From Trueperaceae bacterium (GTDB lineage: Bacteria > Deinococcota > Deinococci > Deinococcales > Trueperaceae): 34,863 nt of DNA. A program made the position numbers and the translations under genes. The notes below the pieces were generated by a model, which ran no database searches, was not told the DNA's origin, and saw nothing but the letters and a program-made list of their open reading frames with translations. The stretch covers positions 1-34,863 of the forward strand of contig REEJ01000213.1 of the NCBI GenBank assembly GCA_007695125.1, in the 5' to 3' direction. Positions 6,706 to 15,336 of the stretch are shown one piece after another. Positions within the stretch are counted from its first letter, which is position 1. The number at the start of each line of letters is the position of its first letter.

Positions 6706-8292
6706 TCAGCGGTCGATGTAGGCGTCGTGCAGGAAGAGCGTCCGGTTGTAGAAGTCGTAGCCCTGGACCCAAGGCTGCAACGCGGTGACGGTCGGCGCGT
6801 GCCACAGCCAGTACGCCAGGGCGTAGTCCTGGAACAGCTGCTGGCCACGAGCCCAGGTCTCCCGGCGCTCGTCGAGGTCGACCGTCGAGCGCGCCTCACC
6901 GATGATCTCGCGCAGCTCGTCGGCGACGGCGAGCAGCTCCGGGTCCTCACTGAAGCGGATCTGGTTGACGGTCCAGAAGTCGTCAGGGTGCACGGAGCCA
7001 CCGATGAAGCTGCCCCAGTTGGTGCCGCCCTGCGCTGTCATCGACAGCTCGTAGTCACCCTCGCGCCAGCGCGGGCCGTACGTGCCGCCTTCGGCGACCT
7101 CGAAGCGCGTGTCGATACCTACCAGGCGCAGCTGCTCCTGGACGATCTCGGCGTTCGCGGCGTGACCGCCAGGCGGGTTGAGGAAGTGCGGTCGCAGCGC
7201 CACGCCGTCGCGGGAGCGGACGCCGTCGGCACCCATGACCCAGCCGGCTTCGTCGAGGATGCGTCCGGCCAGCTCCGGGTCGTAGTCGACGGTGGAGACG
7301 TGCTCGGAGTACAGCACCGTGCCTTCGGGCACGCCAGCGCGGCTCAGCTCGCCGAACCCGCTCAGCACGGAGTCGACGATCTCCTGGCGGTTGACGGCGT
7401 GGCGGATCGCCTGGCGAACGGCGAGCTCGGCCGTGAAGCCTCGCGCGACGTTCATGGTGAGCATGTTGACGCCCACCGCCGGCGCCGTGATGATCTCGAG
7501 GCCGCGGGACTCCAACAGCGCGATGTCGTCGATGATGAGGGAGGTCGACACGTCGACGCTGCCCGCGAGCAGTTCGACCGTGTGCACGCTGAGTTCGGGC
7601 AGGAAGCGGAACACGACGCGGTCGATGTTGGGCGCGCCGCGCCAGTAGTCCTCGTTCTTGACCAACGTGAACGAGTCGTCAGCGACGAAGGACTCGAACT
7701 TGAAGGGGCCGGTGCCGGCGTAGCCCTGGGTCATGGTCGCAGCGCTGCGGTTCGGGATGTCGTTCGGGCTGATCGGCCGCACCTGCCAGTGCGCCAGCAC
7801 GTCGAACAGGAAGCTGGCATCGAGCTCCTGGAGCGTGATCTGCACGGTGAAGTCGTCGACCACGTCGACAGAGCCGATGGTCTCGGTGAAGCGGGCGTGC
7901 TGCATCGCGTCCGGATCGTCGAGCGTCCGCTGGATGTTCGCGCGCACGGCTTCGGCGTCGAAGCGGGCGCCGTCGTGGAAGGTGACGTCGTCACGGAGGA
8001 ACAACGTGTAGACCATCGCGTCGTCACTGACCTCCCACGACTCGGCCAACCAGGGTTGCGGCTGCCCTTCGGCGTCGAGCTGGATCAGCGGGTCGGTCAG
8101 GTGGTGGGCGGCGCCGAACGCCACCCAGCCGGCGATGTACGCGAGGTCGATGTTGTTCACGGCCTCGGGCCACGCGACGGTCAGCGTGCCGCCTTGGGGT
8201 ACGTCCTGCTGCGCTGCGACCGTGCCGGACACGGTCAAGGCGAGCGCCGTCAGGGCTGCGAGTGTGATGCGTGCGAGCGTGCTTCGGTTCAT
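6706..8292 (-). CDS. ABC importer substrate-binding protein, family 5 (oligopeptide/oligosaccharide)
   Basis: This 528-residue periplasmic protein has a Sec signal (MNRSTLARITLAALTALALT..., probable cleavage after VAA) and no lipobox cysteine. The mature part starts with the family-5 pattern GGTLTVAWPEAVNNIDLAY, and includes DPLIQLDAEGQPQPWLAESW and YTLFLRDDVTFHDGARFDAEAVRANIQRTLDD, diagnostic of the DppA/OppA/NikA group. Family-5 proteins bind peptides, nickel chelates, opines and, in several thermophiles, oligosaccharides. GGAGG lies ten bases before the ATG. It follows the two permease genes, so it is the receptor of the same importer. With GH95 and two sulfatases in the operon, a sulfated fucosyl-oligosaccharide or glycopeptide ligand is my inference. 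No lysine or peptide specificity can be read. Confidence 0.92.
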   Translation of the reverse strand: MNRSTLARITLAALTALALTVSGTVAAQQDVPQGGTLTVAWPEAVNNIDLAYIAGWVAFGAAHHLTDPLIQLDAEGQPQPWLAESWEVSDDAMVYTLFLRDDVTFHDGARFDAEAVRANIQRTLDDPDAMQHARFTETIGSVDVVDDFTVQITLQELDASFLFDVLAHWQVRPISPNDIPNRSAATMTQGYAGTGPFKFESFVADDSFTLVKNEDYWRGAPNIDRVVFRFLPELSVHTVELLAGSVDVSTSLIIDDIALLESRGLEIITAPAVGVNMLTMNVARGFTAELAVRQAIRHAVNRQEIVDSVLSGFGELSRAGVPEGTVLYSEHVSTVDYDPELAGRILDEAGWVMGADGVRSRDGVALRPHFLNPPGGHAANAEIVQEQLRLVGIDTRFEVAEGGTYGPRWREGDYELSMTAQGGTNWGSFIGGSVHPDDFWTVNQIRFSEDPELLAVADELREIIGEARSTVDLDERRETWARGQQLFQDYALAYWLWHAPTVTALQPWVQGYDFYNRTLFLHDAYIDR

Positions 8293-8417
8293 AGGATGGA
8301 ATCCTCCAGCGTCCTTCGTTCGGGGGGCGCGGTCGAGGCGGGCGCACGGTGCGGTCGCTCGTCGTCAGCGCGGTGTCCGCTGCGCACGAGGCGCAACGCC
8401 GTGGTGGCCGGCCGGGG

Positions 8418-9317
8418 TCAGGTCATCCGGCGCACCTCCGATCTCGGGTCGAAAGCGTCCCGGAGGGCGTCGCCGACGAAGTTCACGGCGAGCACGGTCA
8501 GGAAGATCGCGGCGCCTGGGAAGTAGCTGAGGTACGGGGCCCTGAAGATGGCGTTGCGGGCGTCGCTGAGCATCGCACCCCACTCGGGCGTCGGTGGTGG
8601 CACACCGATGCCGAGGAAGCCGAGCCCGGCGGCGGTGAGGATCGAGCCGGCCACCGAGAGCGTGGCGTAGACGATGATCGGACCGACGGCGTTGACCACC
8701 AGGTGCCGGAACATGATCCGGGCGGAACCGGCGCCGATCGAGTGGCTCGCGATGATGAACTCCTGCTCGCGCAGTGACAGCACCACGCCGCGCACGATGC
8801 GCGACAGCGTCGGGATGCCCCAGATCGAGAGCGCCACGATCACGTTGAACAGGCTCGGCCCCAATACGGCGGCGATCAGGATCGCCAGCAGGATGCCCGG
8901 GAAGGCGTACATCACGTCGACGATGCGCATCGCGAGGTGGTCGAACCAGCTGCCGGCCCAGAAGCCCGTCGCCAGGCCGATGATGGTGCCGAAGACGACC
9001 CCACCGACCGCGCCGGCGAAGCCGACGAAGAGCGAGATGCGCGCGCCGTGGAGGATGCGCGAGAGCACGTCGCGACCGAACTGATCGGTGCCGAAGGGGT
9101 GCTCCCACGACGGGGGCTGCAGGCGGTTGGCGAGGGTCTGTAGGCGCGGGTCGACGTCGTACACGATGGGCCCGAAGATGGCGACGAGCACGATGAGGAC
9201 GAGGTAGATGGCGCTCGCGAAGGCCATGCGGTTGCCGCGGATCTCGCGCCAGAAGCGGTACTGGAGCGATTGCCGGAGGGCGTCGCCGCCGGTTGCGGGC
9301 GACACGGACTCACTCAT
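8418..9317 (-). CDS. ABC importer permease, DppC type
   Basis: This 299-residue inner-membrane protein has an N-terminal cytoplasmic segment, a first helix around MAFASAIYLVLIVLVAIFG, and the OppC N-terminal domain pattern (WEHPFGTDQFGRDVLSRILHGARISL). The ATPase-coupling EAA-like loop reads EQEFIIASHSIGAGSARIMFRHL, followed by the remaining helices and the closing DAFDPRSEVRR. It forms the channel with the DppB-type partner, whose gene overlaps its start by eight bases (9310-9317). The ATP-hydrolysing subunits DppD and DppF are not in the window, so they are encoded elsewhere or shared with another importer. Confidence 0.92.
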   Translation of the reverse strand: MSESVSPATGGDALRQSLQYRFWREIRGNRMAFASAIYLVLIVLVAIFGPIVYDVDPRLQTLANRLQPPSWEHPFGTDQFGRDVLSRILHGARISLFVGFAGAVGGVVFGTIIGLATGFWAGSWFDHLAMRIVDVMYAFPGILLAILIAAVLGPSLFNVIVALSIWGIPTLSRIVRGVVLSLREQEFIIASHSIGAGSARIMFRHLVVNAVGPIIVYATLSVAGSILTAAGLGFLGIGVPPPTPEWGAMLSDARNAIFRAPYLSYFPGAAIFLTVLAVNFVGDALRDAFDPRSEVRRMT

Positions 9318-10263
9318 AGCGAATCCTCGGGTCGACGAACCCGTAGATGAGGTCGGTGATCAGGTTGGCCAACACGAAACCAACGGCGATGACGAGCACC
9401 ACACCTTGGACGACCGGGAAGTCGCGGTTGGAGATGCCGGTGACCAGGTAGCGCCCCAGGCCTGGCCACCCGAACACGGTCTCGACGATGACCGCGCCGC
9501 TCAGCATCGAGCCGAAGCTGAGGCCGAGCAGCGTGATGATGGGGATGAGCGCGTTGCGGAGCGCGTGTTTGTACACGACGATGCGCTCGGAGAGCCCCTT
9601 CGAGCGAGCGGTGCGCACGTAGTCCTCGTTCAGGACGTCCAACATCGACGAGCGCGTGTAGCGTGCGAGCCCGCCCGCCCCGCTGATGCCGATCGTGATC
9701 GCTGGCAGCAGCGCGAAGCGCAGGCCCTCGGCGGTGAAGATCGAACCGCCGAAGCCCGACGGTGGCAGGATCGGCCAGTGCAGCCCCACGAGTTGCATGA
9801 GCAGCATGCCCAACCAGAAGTTCGGGATCGACACGCCGAAGAGCGCCAGGGTCATCGCGACGTTGTCGAGCCACGTGCCGCGCCGGATGGCGGACACGAT
9901 GCCCACGGTCACCCCGAGCACGACCGCGATCGCGAGCGACAAGATCCCGAGCTCCAACGTGGCGGGCAAGCGCTCGAGCAGGCCCACTGCCACGGGATTC
10001 CGGTGGTGCAGCGAGGTGCCGAGGTCGCCTTGGAAGATCCCCGCGATGAAGGAGACGTACTGGACGTGGAGCGGTCGGTCCAGGCCGACGCGGGCGCGCA
10101 GCTCCGCGATGCGCTCGGGGCTGGCGTCGACCGGGAAGTCCGGTGGGATGTAGAGCGCGATGGGGTCGCCGGGCGCCAAGTGGATGGCGAAGAACACCAG
10201 CGTCACGGCGCCGAACACCGTCGGGAACACCATCAAGAGGCGCTTGATCAGGTACGTACTCAC
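9310..10263 (-). CDS. ABC importer permease, DppB type
   Basis: This 317-residue inner-membrane protein starts STYLIKRLLMVFPTVFGAVTLVF, the conserved first helix of the DppB/OppB group, then FFAIHLAPGDP. The coupling loop is EDYVRTARSKGLSERIVVYKHALRNALIP. It ends with the usual DLIYGFVDPRIRYE. The start is GTG at 10263, which overlaps the stop of the GH95 gene as GTGA, so the two are translationally coupled. That overlap ties the importer directly to the glycosidase. The longer upstream frame is inside GH95 and is rejected. Confidence 0.93.
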   Translation of the reverse strand: MSTYLIKRLLMVFPTVFGAVTLVFFAIHLAPGDPIALYIPPDFPVDASPERIAELRARVGLDRPLHVQYVSFIAGIFQGDLGTSLHHRNPVAVGLLERLPATLELGILSLAIAVVLGVTVGIVSAIRRGTWLDNVAMTLALFGVSIPNFWLGMLLMQLVGLHWPILPPSGFGGSIFTAEGLRFALLPAITIGISGAGGLARYTRSSMLDVLNEDYVRTARSKGLSERIVVYKHALRNALIPIITLLGLSFGSMLSGAVIVETVFGWPGLGRYLVTGISNRDFPVVQGVVLVIAVGFVLANLITDLIYGFVDPRIRYE

Positions 10264-12611
10264 GCCGTCACCGCGACCTTCGCTTCGGCGTTCGCACGCG
10301 GCACGACCCGGTAGGTCCGCCCGGCCAGCGCCGTGAAGGTCGAGCCCGCCGGCGTGCGCTCGATGGCGTCCGCGTCGAGCACGTCGAGGGCGACGGCCGC
10401 TCGAACGGTGCAGGGACCGTCGCGCTGCGCGACCACGTCGGCTTCCACCAGACGACCATCGGCCCAGCACACGCCGACCTCGAAGCCTCCGCGTGCCCGC
10501 AAGCCGGCCACCCTGCCCGCCGCCCATGCAGTCGGCAGCGCCGGCAGCAGGTCGAGGTACCCCTCGTGCGATTGGAGCAAGAGCTCGGCTACCGCGGCCG
10601 TCGCACCGGAGTTGCCGTCCATCTGGTACACGAACGGCGGGTGCCCACGGTAGTAGTGCATGTCGAACAAGTTGGCCTCGGTGTGGGCACGCAACAGGTG
10701 GAGGAAGTGCGCGTAGGCACCCTCACCGTCGCGGAACCGGGCTGCGAGCCCCATCGCCCACGCGCGACTCCAGCCGCTCTGGCCGCTGCCGGCGGCGATG
10801 CGACGCTCCAGCGCCGTACGGGCAGCCGCGAAGAGCTCCGGCGACGTGGCCTCCGTGATGCCGTCGTCGGGGAACACGGCGAACAGGTGCGAGAGGTGGC
10901 GGTGCTCAGGCTCCCACTCTTCGACGTCCTCCGCCCACTCTTGGAGCTGCCCGTGGCGACCGATGCGCAGCGGCGGAAGCCGTCCCAGAGCGGCTGCGAC
11001 CTCGTCCTCGAACGGGCCGTGCACGCCGAGGGCGTCGGCGGCAGCGAGGCAGCGGCGGAACAGCGCCGCGACGATCTGGACGTCCATCGCCGGGCTCATG
11101 CAGAGCGCGGCTCGCTTGCCATCGGCGTCCAGGAAGGAGTTCTCGGGCGAGTGCGAGGGCCCGAACTGCAGCACGCCGTCGGCGTCTTCGACCAGGAAGT
11201 CGAGGACGAAGCGCGCGGCTTCCTTCAGCACCGGGTGGGCGCGCTCGCGCAGGAACGCGAGGTCGCCGCCGAAGGCGTAGTGTTCCCACAGGTGCAGGCT
11301 CAACCAGGCCGCGCCGGTGGGCCACAGGCCGCACCACACGTTGTCGAGTGGTGCCGCGTCGCCCCAGAGGTCGACGTTGTGGTGTGCGACGAAGCCCCTG
11401 CAGCCGTAGTGGCGCTCCGCCACCGTCCGACCGGACACCCGCACCCGGTCGATCAGGTCGAACAGCGGCTCGTGGCAGTCGGCGAGGTTCCACACCTCGG
11501 CCGGCCAGTAGTTCATCTGCAGGTTGATGTTGATCGTGTACTTGCTGTTCCACGCCGGCATCATGCTGTCGTTCCACACGCCCTGGAGGTTCGCCGCCGC
11601 GCTCCCGGGCCGGCTGCTGCCCAACAGCAGGTAGCGGCCGAAGTGCACGTGGAGCGCTTCGAGGCCGAGATCGGTGCCGCCGTCCTTGACGCGCTGCAAG
11701 CGCTCGTCGGTCGGCAACGCGTCGTGCGCTGCGGCGTCGGGATGGTGGAGTTCGAAGCGCGCCCGGTTGAAGACTTCTGCATGCTCGCGAACGTGGTCGT
11801 CGCGCAGAGCCGCGAAACCGCGCGCTCGCGCCCGTTCGGCGTCGCTACAGGCGCGCTCGAGCGGCCGCGCGTGCCGGAAGTCGGTCGCGGCGGCGACGAT
11901 GAGGGTGGCGGCCGACGCGCCCCGCACGATCACGTGGTCGCCGACGGTCTCGACCGTGCCGCCGTCGGCGTGCACGTCGAGCACGGCGACGAAGGCGCTC
12001 CCGCGCGTGCCGCAGCGACCGACGAGCGCTTGACGGTGGCCGGCGAGCCGCTCGGTCGCCGCGTCCCAGGCGCGCGTGAGGCGCGCTGCGAGCGCTACGC
12101 CCGCAGGGGCGTCGGACGCTATGCGCACGACGACGACGTCGTCGTGCGCGCTGGCGAAGACCTCGCGGTGCAGCGTCTCGGCGCCGTCGCGGTAGCGGAC
12201 ACTGGCGACGCCGGTCTCGAGGTCGAGCTCGCGGCGGTACTCGGCCCAGGGCCTGCCGGCGCGACCGAGGAACGTCAGCTCCAGCGTCCCCAGCGGAAGG
12301 AACGACTGCTGACGGTTGGGCATCCCGAACAGCGAGACCTCGGCGAGTTCCTGCGCCTCCTGGACCTGCCCCGCGGCGAGCAGGCGACGGACCTCGTCGA
12401 CGTGGCGGCGCGCGTCCGGGTTGGTGCGGTCTTCGGGGCCGCGCTGCCAGACGGAGTCCTCGTTGAGGGCGACGGTCTCTCGATGCACGCCGCCGAAGAC
12501 CATGGCCCCGAGGCGACCGTTGCCGACCGGCAGCGCGTGGATCCAACGGTCGGCCGGACGAGCGAACCACGTGACCGGTGGACGCGGTCGATCGGTTGCT
12601 GGGTTCGGCAT
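10260..12611 (-). CDS. GH95 glycoside hydrolase (1,2-alpha-L-fucosidase family)
   Basis: This 783-residue enzyme has the full GH95 architecture: an N-terminal beta domain (WFARPADRWIHALPVGNGRLGAM... ALNEDSVW) and an (alpha/alpha)6 barrel with NINLQMNYWPAE (N361 and N363, matching the two catalytic asparagines of bifidobacterial AfcA). QLQEWAED (E558, general acid) and YQMDGNSGA (D665) follow, then a C-terminal beta domain. Family members invert alpha-1,2-L-fucosides; some prefer alpha-L-galactosides. There is no signal peptide, so it should act on imported substrate. ATG at 12611 is chosen over a GTG nine bases upstream because AGGGGGG stands eight bases before it. It is the first gene of the importer-sulfatase transcript and is divergent from the LacI gene. 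Confidence 0.93.
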   Translation of the reverse strand: MPNPATDRPRPPVTWFARPADRWIHALPVGNGRLGAMVFGGVHRETVALNEDSVWQRGPEDRTNPDARRHVDEVRRLLAAGQVQEAQELAEVSLFGMPNRQQSFLPLGTLELTFLGRAGRPWAEYRRELDLETGVASVRYRDGAETLHREVFASAHDDVVVVRIASDAPAGVALAARLTRAWDAATERLAGHRQALVGRCGTRGSAFVAVLDVHADGGTVETVGDHVIVRGASAATLIVAAATDFRHARPLERACSDAERARARGFAALRDDHVREHAEVFNRARFELHHPDAAAHDALPTDERLQRVKDGGTDLGLEALHVHFGRYLLLGSSRPGSAAANLQGVWNDSMMPAWNSKYTININLQMNYWPAEVWNLADCHEPLFDLIDRVRVSGRTVAERHYGCRGFVAHHNVDLWGDAAPLDNVWCGLWPTGAAWLSLHLWEHYAFGGDLAFLRERAHPVLKEAARFVLDFLVEDADGVLQFGPSHSPENSFLDADGKRAALCMSPAMDVQIVAALFRRCLAAADALGVHGPFEDEVAAALGRLPPLRIGRHGQLQEWAEDVEEWEPEHRHLSHLFAVFPDDGITEATSPELFAAARTALERRIAAGSGQSGWSRAWAMGLAARFRDGEGAYAHFLHLLRAHTEANLFDMHYYRGHPPFVYQMDGNSGATAAVAELLLQSHEGYLDLLPALPTAWAAGRVAGLRARGGFEVGVCWADGRLVEADVVAQRDGPCTVRAAVALDVLDADAIERTPAGSTFTALAGRTYRVVPRANAEAKVAVTA

Positions 12612-12672
12612 GCCGCGCACCCCCCTGACTCGTGCCGGTTGGCTTCGATGGCCACCGTACCTGGACGTTGGG

Positions 12673-12706
12673 GTATAACCTTATACGTCCGCGCCGAGCA
12701 TGTCAA
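12673..12706 (-). promoter_or_regulatory. GH95-operon promoter with overlapping operator palindrome
   Basis: On the minus strand TTGACA (12706-12701) and TATAAG (12685-12680) form a -35/-10 pair with 15-bp spacing, slightly short. The inverted repeat GTATAA (12673-12678) and TTATAC (12681-12686), two bases apart, covers the -10. A repressor bound there would block RNA polymerase. The obvious candidate is the divergent LacI protein, although its operator preference is unknown. Confidence 0.55.
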
Positions 12707-12838
12707 ACGTGCGTGCACGACACCGTTGCGCGACGTGCGACAGGTGCTCGTGGAGCTGCGGTGGACTCGCCATCGACCCCCACGAAGTGCCCTGTTCGGT
12801 ACGCGTGCCGTCTCCTCGACGTTCGTGGCTGCGTGGTA

Positions 12839-12846
12839 TATCGATA
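12839..12846. promoter_or_regulatory. Palindrome TATCGATA upstream of the LacI gene
   Basis: A perfect 8-bp palindrome with a central CG, the symmetry LacI-family operators usually show, lies in an AT-richer pocket 90 bp before the LacI start. It may be an autoregulatory operator or part of a -10 element. Support is weak because the site is short. Confidence 0.3.
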
Positions 12847-12935
12847 GTCGTGGCTCCTGCCTACCCCAGAACGGCCTTGACGCCGCGGGCCTTCGTCGAC
12901 CCCCGCGCGCCGTGGGGCGTGCGGCGAGGCAGGTC

Positions 12936-13997
12936 GTGAGCGAAGCGAAGCACTCGGCATCGAGCTCGCGGGCCGGCCGGCCCGCGACGCTCAAGGACGT
13001 CGCCAAGGAGGCGGGCGTCTCCGTCGGCATGGCGAGCCGGGTGCTGGGTGGCTACGGCTCGTTCAGCGACGCAACCCGGGTGCGGGTGGTCGAAGCCGCG
13101 CGCACGCTTTCGTACCGCCCGAACGCCGTCGCTCGATCGCTGCGGATGGGCCGCACGAAGGCGCTGGGCTTGGCTGTCACCAACATCTCGAGCTACCACT
13201 GGATCACCTTCATCCGCGGCGTCGAGTCGGCTGCGAGCGACCACGGCTACCAGGTGATCCTCGGCCATACGGGCGACGACCCGGCGCGCGAACGCGACCA
13301 CATCCGCGCCCTGTACCAGCGCAACGTCGACGGACTCATCATCACGCCGACCCAGGAGAACGAGTCGCGTATCCGCGACCTCGTCGACGCGGGGTTCCCA
13401 GTCGTGCTCACCGAGTCCTCGTCCGCCGCGATCAAGACACCCTGCATCAACATCGCCGACCACCGTGCGGCGTACTCGGCCACCGCATACCTACTCGGGC
13501 TGGACCACGAGCGCATCGGCATGGTGGCGGGCGATCAGTCCCTGGCCTCGGGCGCGGACCGCCTTCGCGGGTACCGCGACGCACTCCGCGCCCGTGGGAT
13601 CGCCATCGACGACACCCTCGTGGGGCACGGGGAGTATCGGTTCGAGCCGGCGTTCGCGGAGACGGACCGCCTGATGGGCTTGCCCGATCCGCCGACAGCG
13701 CTGTTGGTGTCGAACGAGACGATGCTCGGCGCCACCCTGCAGTGCCTCAAGGAACGCGGGGTGCGTGTCGGCGAGGACGTGTCGCTGATCGCCTTCGACG
13801 ACCCGCCGTGGGCGTCGTACTTCTCGCCCTCGATCACCACGATCCGCACGCCGCGTGAGCGCATGGGCACCATGGCGGTCCACATGCTCGTCGGCATGAT
13901 CGACGCCGGACCGGATCGACCCGCGAAGCGTGAGGTGCGCGTCGTCGAGTCCGAACTCGTCGTACGCGAGAGCTGCCAGGTACGGTCCCAAGGCTGA
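12936..13997 (+). CDS. LacI-family transcriptional regulator
   Basis: This protein of about 353 residues has an N-terminal helix-turn-helix (TLKDVAKEAGVSVGMASRVLGG, about residues 18-39). The hinge helix follows (SYRPNAVARSLRMGRTKALGLAV), then a periplasmic-binding-protein-like sensor domain with NVDGLIITPT and the C-terminal ESELVVRESC. The recognition helix reads VGMASRVLGG rather than the common TVSRVLN. GTG at 12936 is taken as start; another in-frame GTG lies at 12912, and the ribosome-binding site does not decide clearly. It is divergent from the GH95 operon and convergent, with a 19-bp gap, on the M24 gene. It most likely represses the operon until a sugar released from the substrate binds the sensor domain. 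Confidence 0.92.
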   Translation: MSEAKHSASSSRAGRPATLKDVAKEAGVSVGMASRVLGGYGSFSDATRVRVVEAARTLSYRPNAVARSLRMGRTKALGLAVTNISSYHWITFIRGVESAASDHGYQVILGHTGDDPARERDHIRALYQRNVDGLIITPTQENESRIRDLVDAGFPVVLTESSSAAIKTPCINIADHRAAYSATAYLLGLDHERIGMVAGDQSLASGADRLRGYRDALRARGIAIDDTLVGHGEYRFEPAFAETDRLMGLPDPPTALLVSNETMLGATLQCLKERGVRVGEDVSLIAFDDPPWASYFSPSITTIRTPRERMGTMAVHMLVGMIDAGPDRPAKREVRVVESELVVRESCQVRSQG

Positions 13998-14016
13998 GGC
14001 GCCTGTGACGTGAGCG

Positions 14017-15336
14017 CTAGCGCGGGCCGGTGCCGACCAGTTCCTCCGTGGCGTCGAGGTCGAGCGGCACGAACTCGTGGAAGTTCTCGATGCCCGTCGT
14101 CGTGATCGCGACGGTGTCCTCGACGCGCAGGTAGCGGCGTTCCTCCGGGATGATCAGCTGCGGATCGACGGTGAGGACCAACCCCGGTTCCATGGGACGG
14201 CCCCGATAGTGGCCCACGTCATGCACCGCCATGCCCACGGGGTGCGACAGGTGGTGCGGAAACTCGAGGCAGCGCTGCGCGGCTTCGGCGTAGATCGGCT
14301 TCGACCATCGGGTGCGTTCGACGACCGGGGCCATGTCGGCCGCCGCCTCCTCCTGGACCTGCTCGCGGGTGACACCCGGGCGGAGGCGACGCAGCAACGC
14401 TCGGTGGTACTCGACGATGAAGCCGTACAGCTCGCGTTGTACCGGGTCGTAGCGGCCGTTCACCGGCCAGATGCGGGTGATGTCGCTGGCGTAGTAGCGG
14501 TAGTCCGGGCCGCAGTCGACGAGGACCAGGTCGCCGTCCCTGAGTTCGGCGTCGTTTGCGCCGTAGTGGCCGTACCAGGCGTTGTCGCCGCCTGCGACGA
14601 TCGCCCGGTACGCCACGTCGCGCGCGCCACCGTCCAGGTACACGAAGCGCATCTCGGCGTCGAGTTGGTACTCCATGGTTCCAGGCCTGGTTCGCCGCAT
14701 CGCTGCCAGCAGCGCCTCGCCCGCCAGCGCGCCGGACCGGCGCATCAGCTCGAGCTCGGCCGAGCTCTTGATCAGCCGCAGCTCGTCGAGCAGCGGCGCC
14801 GCGTCGTGCACCTGGGCGGCCGGGAGCCGTTCTCGCAGCACGCGCACGAACCAGCGGTGGCGGTCGGGTCGGCCGTCCCATGGGTCGGACGTCCGCTCCT
14901 GGGCGGAGCGCTGCAACGTATCCCAACTCTGTATCGCGCCCTCGCCCGGGCGAAGCGGCGTCCACACGTGGCGGACGCGTTCCAGGAAGGTGGCGAGTTC
15001 GTCGACGCCACGCACCGAGTCGACGCCAGTGGCCGCGCGCGCAGCGTCTGGATCGGCCGCGCTGAGGAGTGGGCCCTCCCGCTCGCGCCGCTCGCGCGGC
15101 TGGTGAGGGAGGAACAAGTGACTCGAGCCGTCGCGGGCGTCGACCGTCAGGTACGCGTGGGGCGTCTCGAGCCCACACAGGTACATGACGTCGTTGTACT
15201 GGCGGAACACGCCGTGGATCGACTCCTTGGGCGCGCCCTGCAACACGGCGACGCCTGCCGCGCCATCGGGCCCACTCGCCCGCAACGCTTCGACCAGACG
15301 CGTGCGCCGCTCGCGGTGCTCTTCGACGCTGATCAT
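14017..15336 (-). CDS. M24B-family metallopeptidase (Xaa-Pro aminopeptidase type)
   Basis: This 439-residue cytoplasmic protein has an N-terminal creatinase/prolidase domain (to about residue 180) and a pita-bread catalytic domain. The metal ligands are D274 (VLVDCGPDY), D285 (YYASDITRIWPV), H365 (HHLSHPVGMAVHDVG) and E406 (RVED). The fourth ligand, usually the Glu of an E-P-G motif, appears as Asp391 in TVDPQLIIPEE, a conservative but unusual change. Members release an N-terminal residue before proline or split X-Pro dipeptides. The ATG at 15336 overlaps the stop of the enolase-superfamily gene as ATGA, so the two are coupled. It is a second peptidase in this glycan-linked region. Confidence 0.9.
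   Translation of the reverse strand: MISVEEHRERRTRLVEALRASGPDGAAGVAVLQGAPKESIHGVFRQYNDVMYLCGLETPHAYLTVDARDGSSHLFLPHQPRERREREGPLLSAADPDAARAATGVDSVRGVDELATFLERVRHVWTPLRPGEGAIQSWDTLQRSAQERTSDPWDGRPDRHRWFVRVLRERLPAAQVHDAAPLLDELRLIKSSAELELMRRSGALAGEALLAAMRRTRPGTMEYQLDAEMRFVYLDGGARDVAYRAIVAGGDNAWYGHYGANDAELRDGDLVLVDCGPDYRYYASDITRIWPVNGRYDPVQRELYGFIVEYHRALLRRLRPGVTREQVQEEAAADMAPVVERTRWSKPIYAEAAQRCLEFPHHLSHPVGMAVHDVGHYRGRPMEPGLVLTVDPQLIIPEERRYLRVEDTVAITTTGIENFHEFVPLDLDATEELVGTGPR

Larger units (their letters stand above)
12612..12935. other. 324-bp divergent regulatory region between GH95 and LacI genes
   Basis: No gene is supported. It holds the minus-strand GH95-operon promoter with an overlapping palindrome (12673-12706) and an 8-bp palindrome TATCGATA at 12839-12846 that could belong to the LacI promoter. 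The local drop in GC around both palindromes is visible by eye and typical of control regions. Confidence 0.6.

Noticed and set aside
9208-10314. A 368-codon plus-strand frame with many Asp, His and Gln residues
   Set aside because: It is the mirror of the two permease genes. Its composition is the usual antisense pattern of hydrophobic membrane protein codons.
10566-12935. A long plus-strand frame extending the LacI protein by about 790 residues
   Set aside because: It is antisense to the GH95 gene. The LacI helix-turn-helix begins shortly after 12936, and nothing upstream resembles a domain.
13998-14016. A terminator between the convergent LacI and M24 genes
   Set aside because: The 19-bp gap shows no stable stem or T-run.
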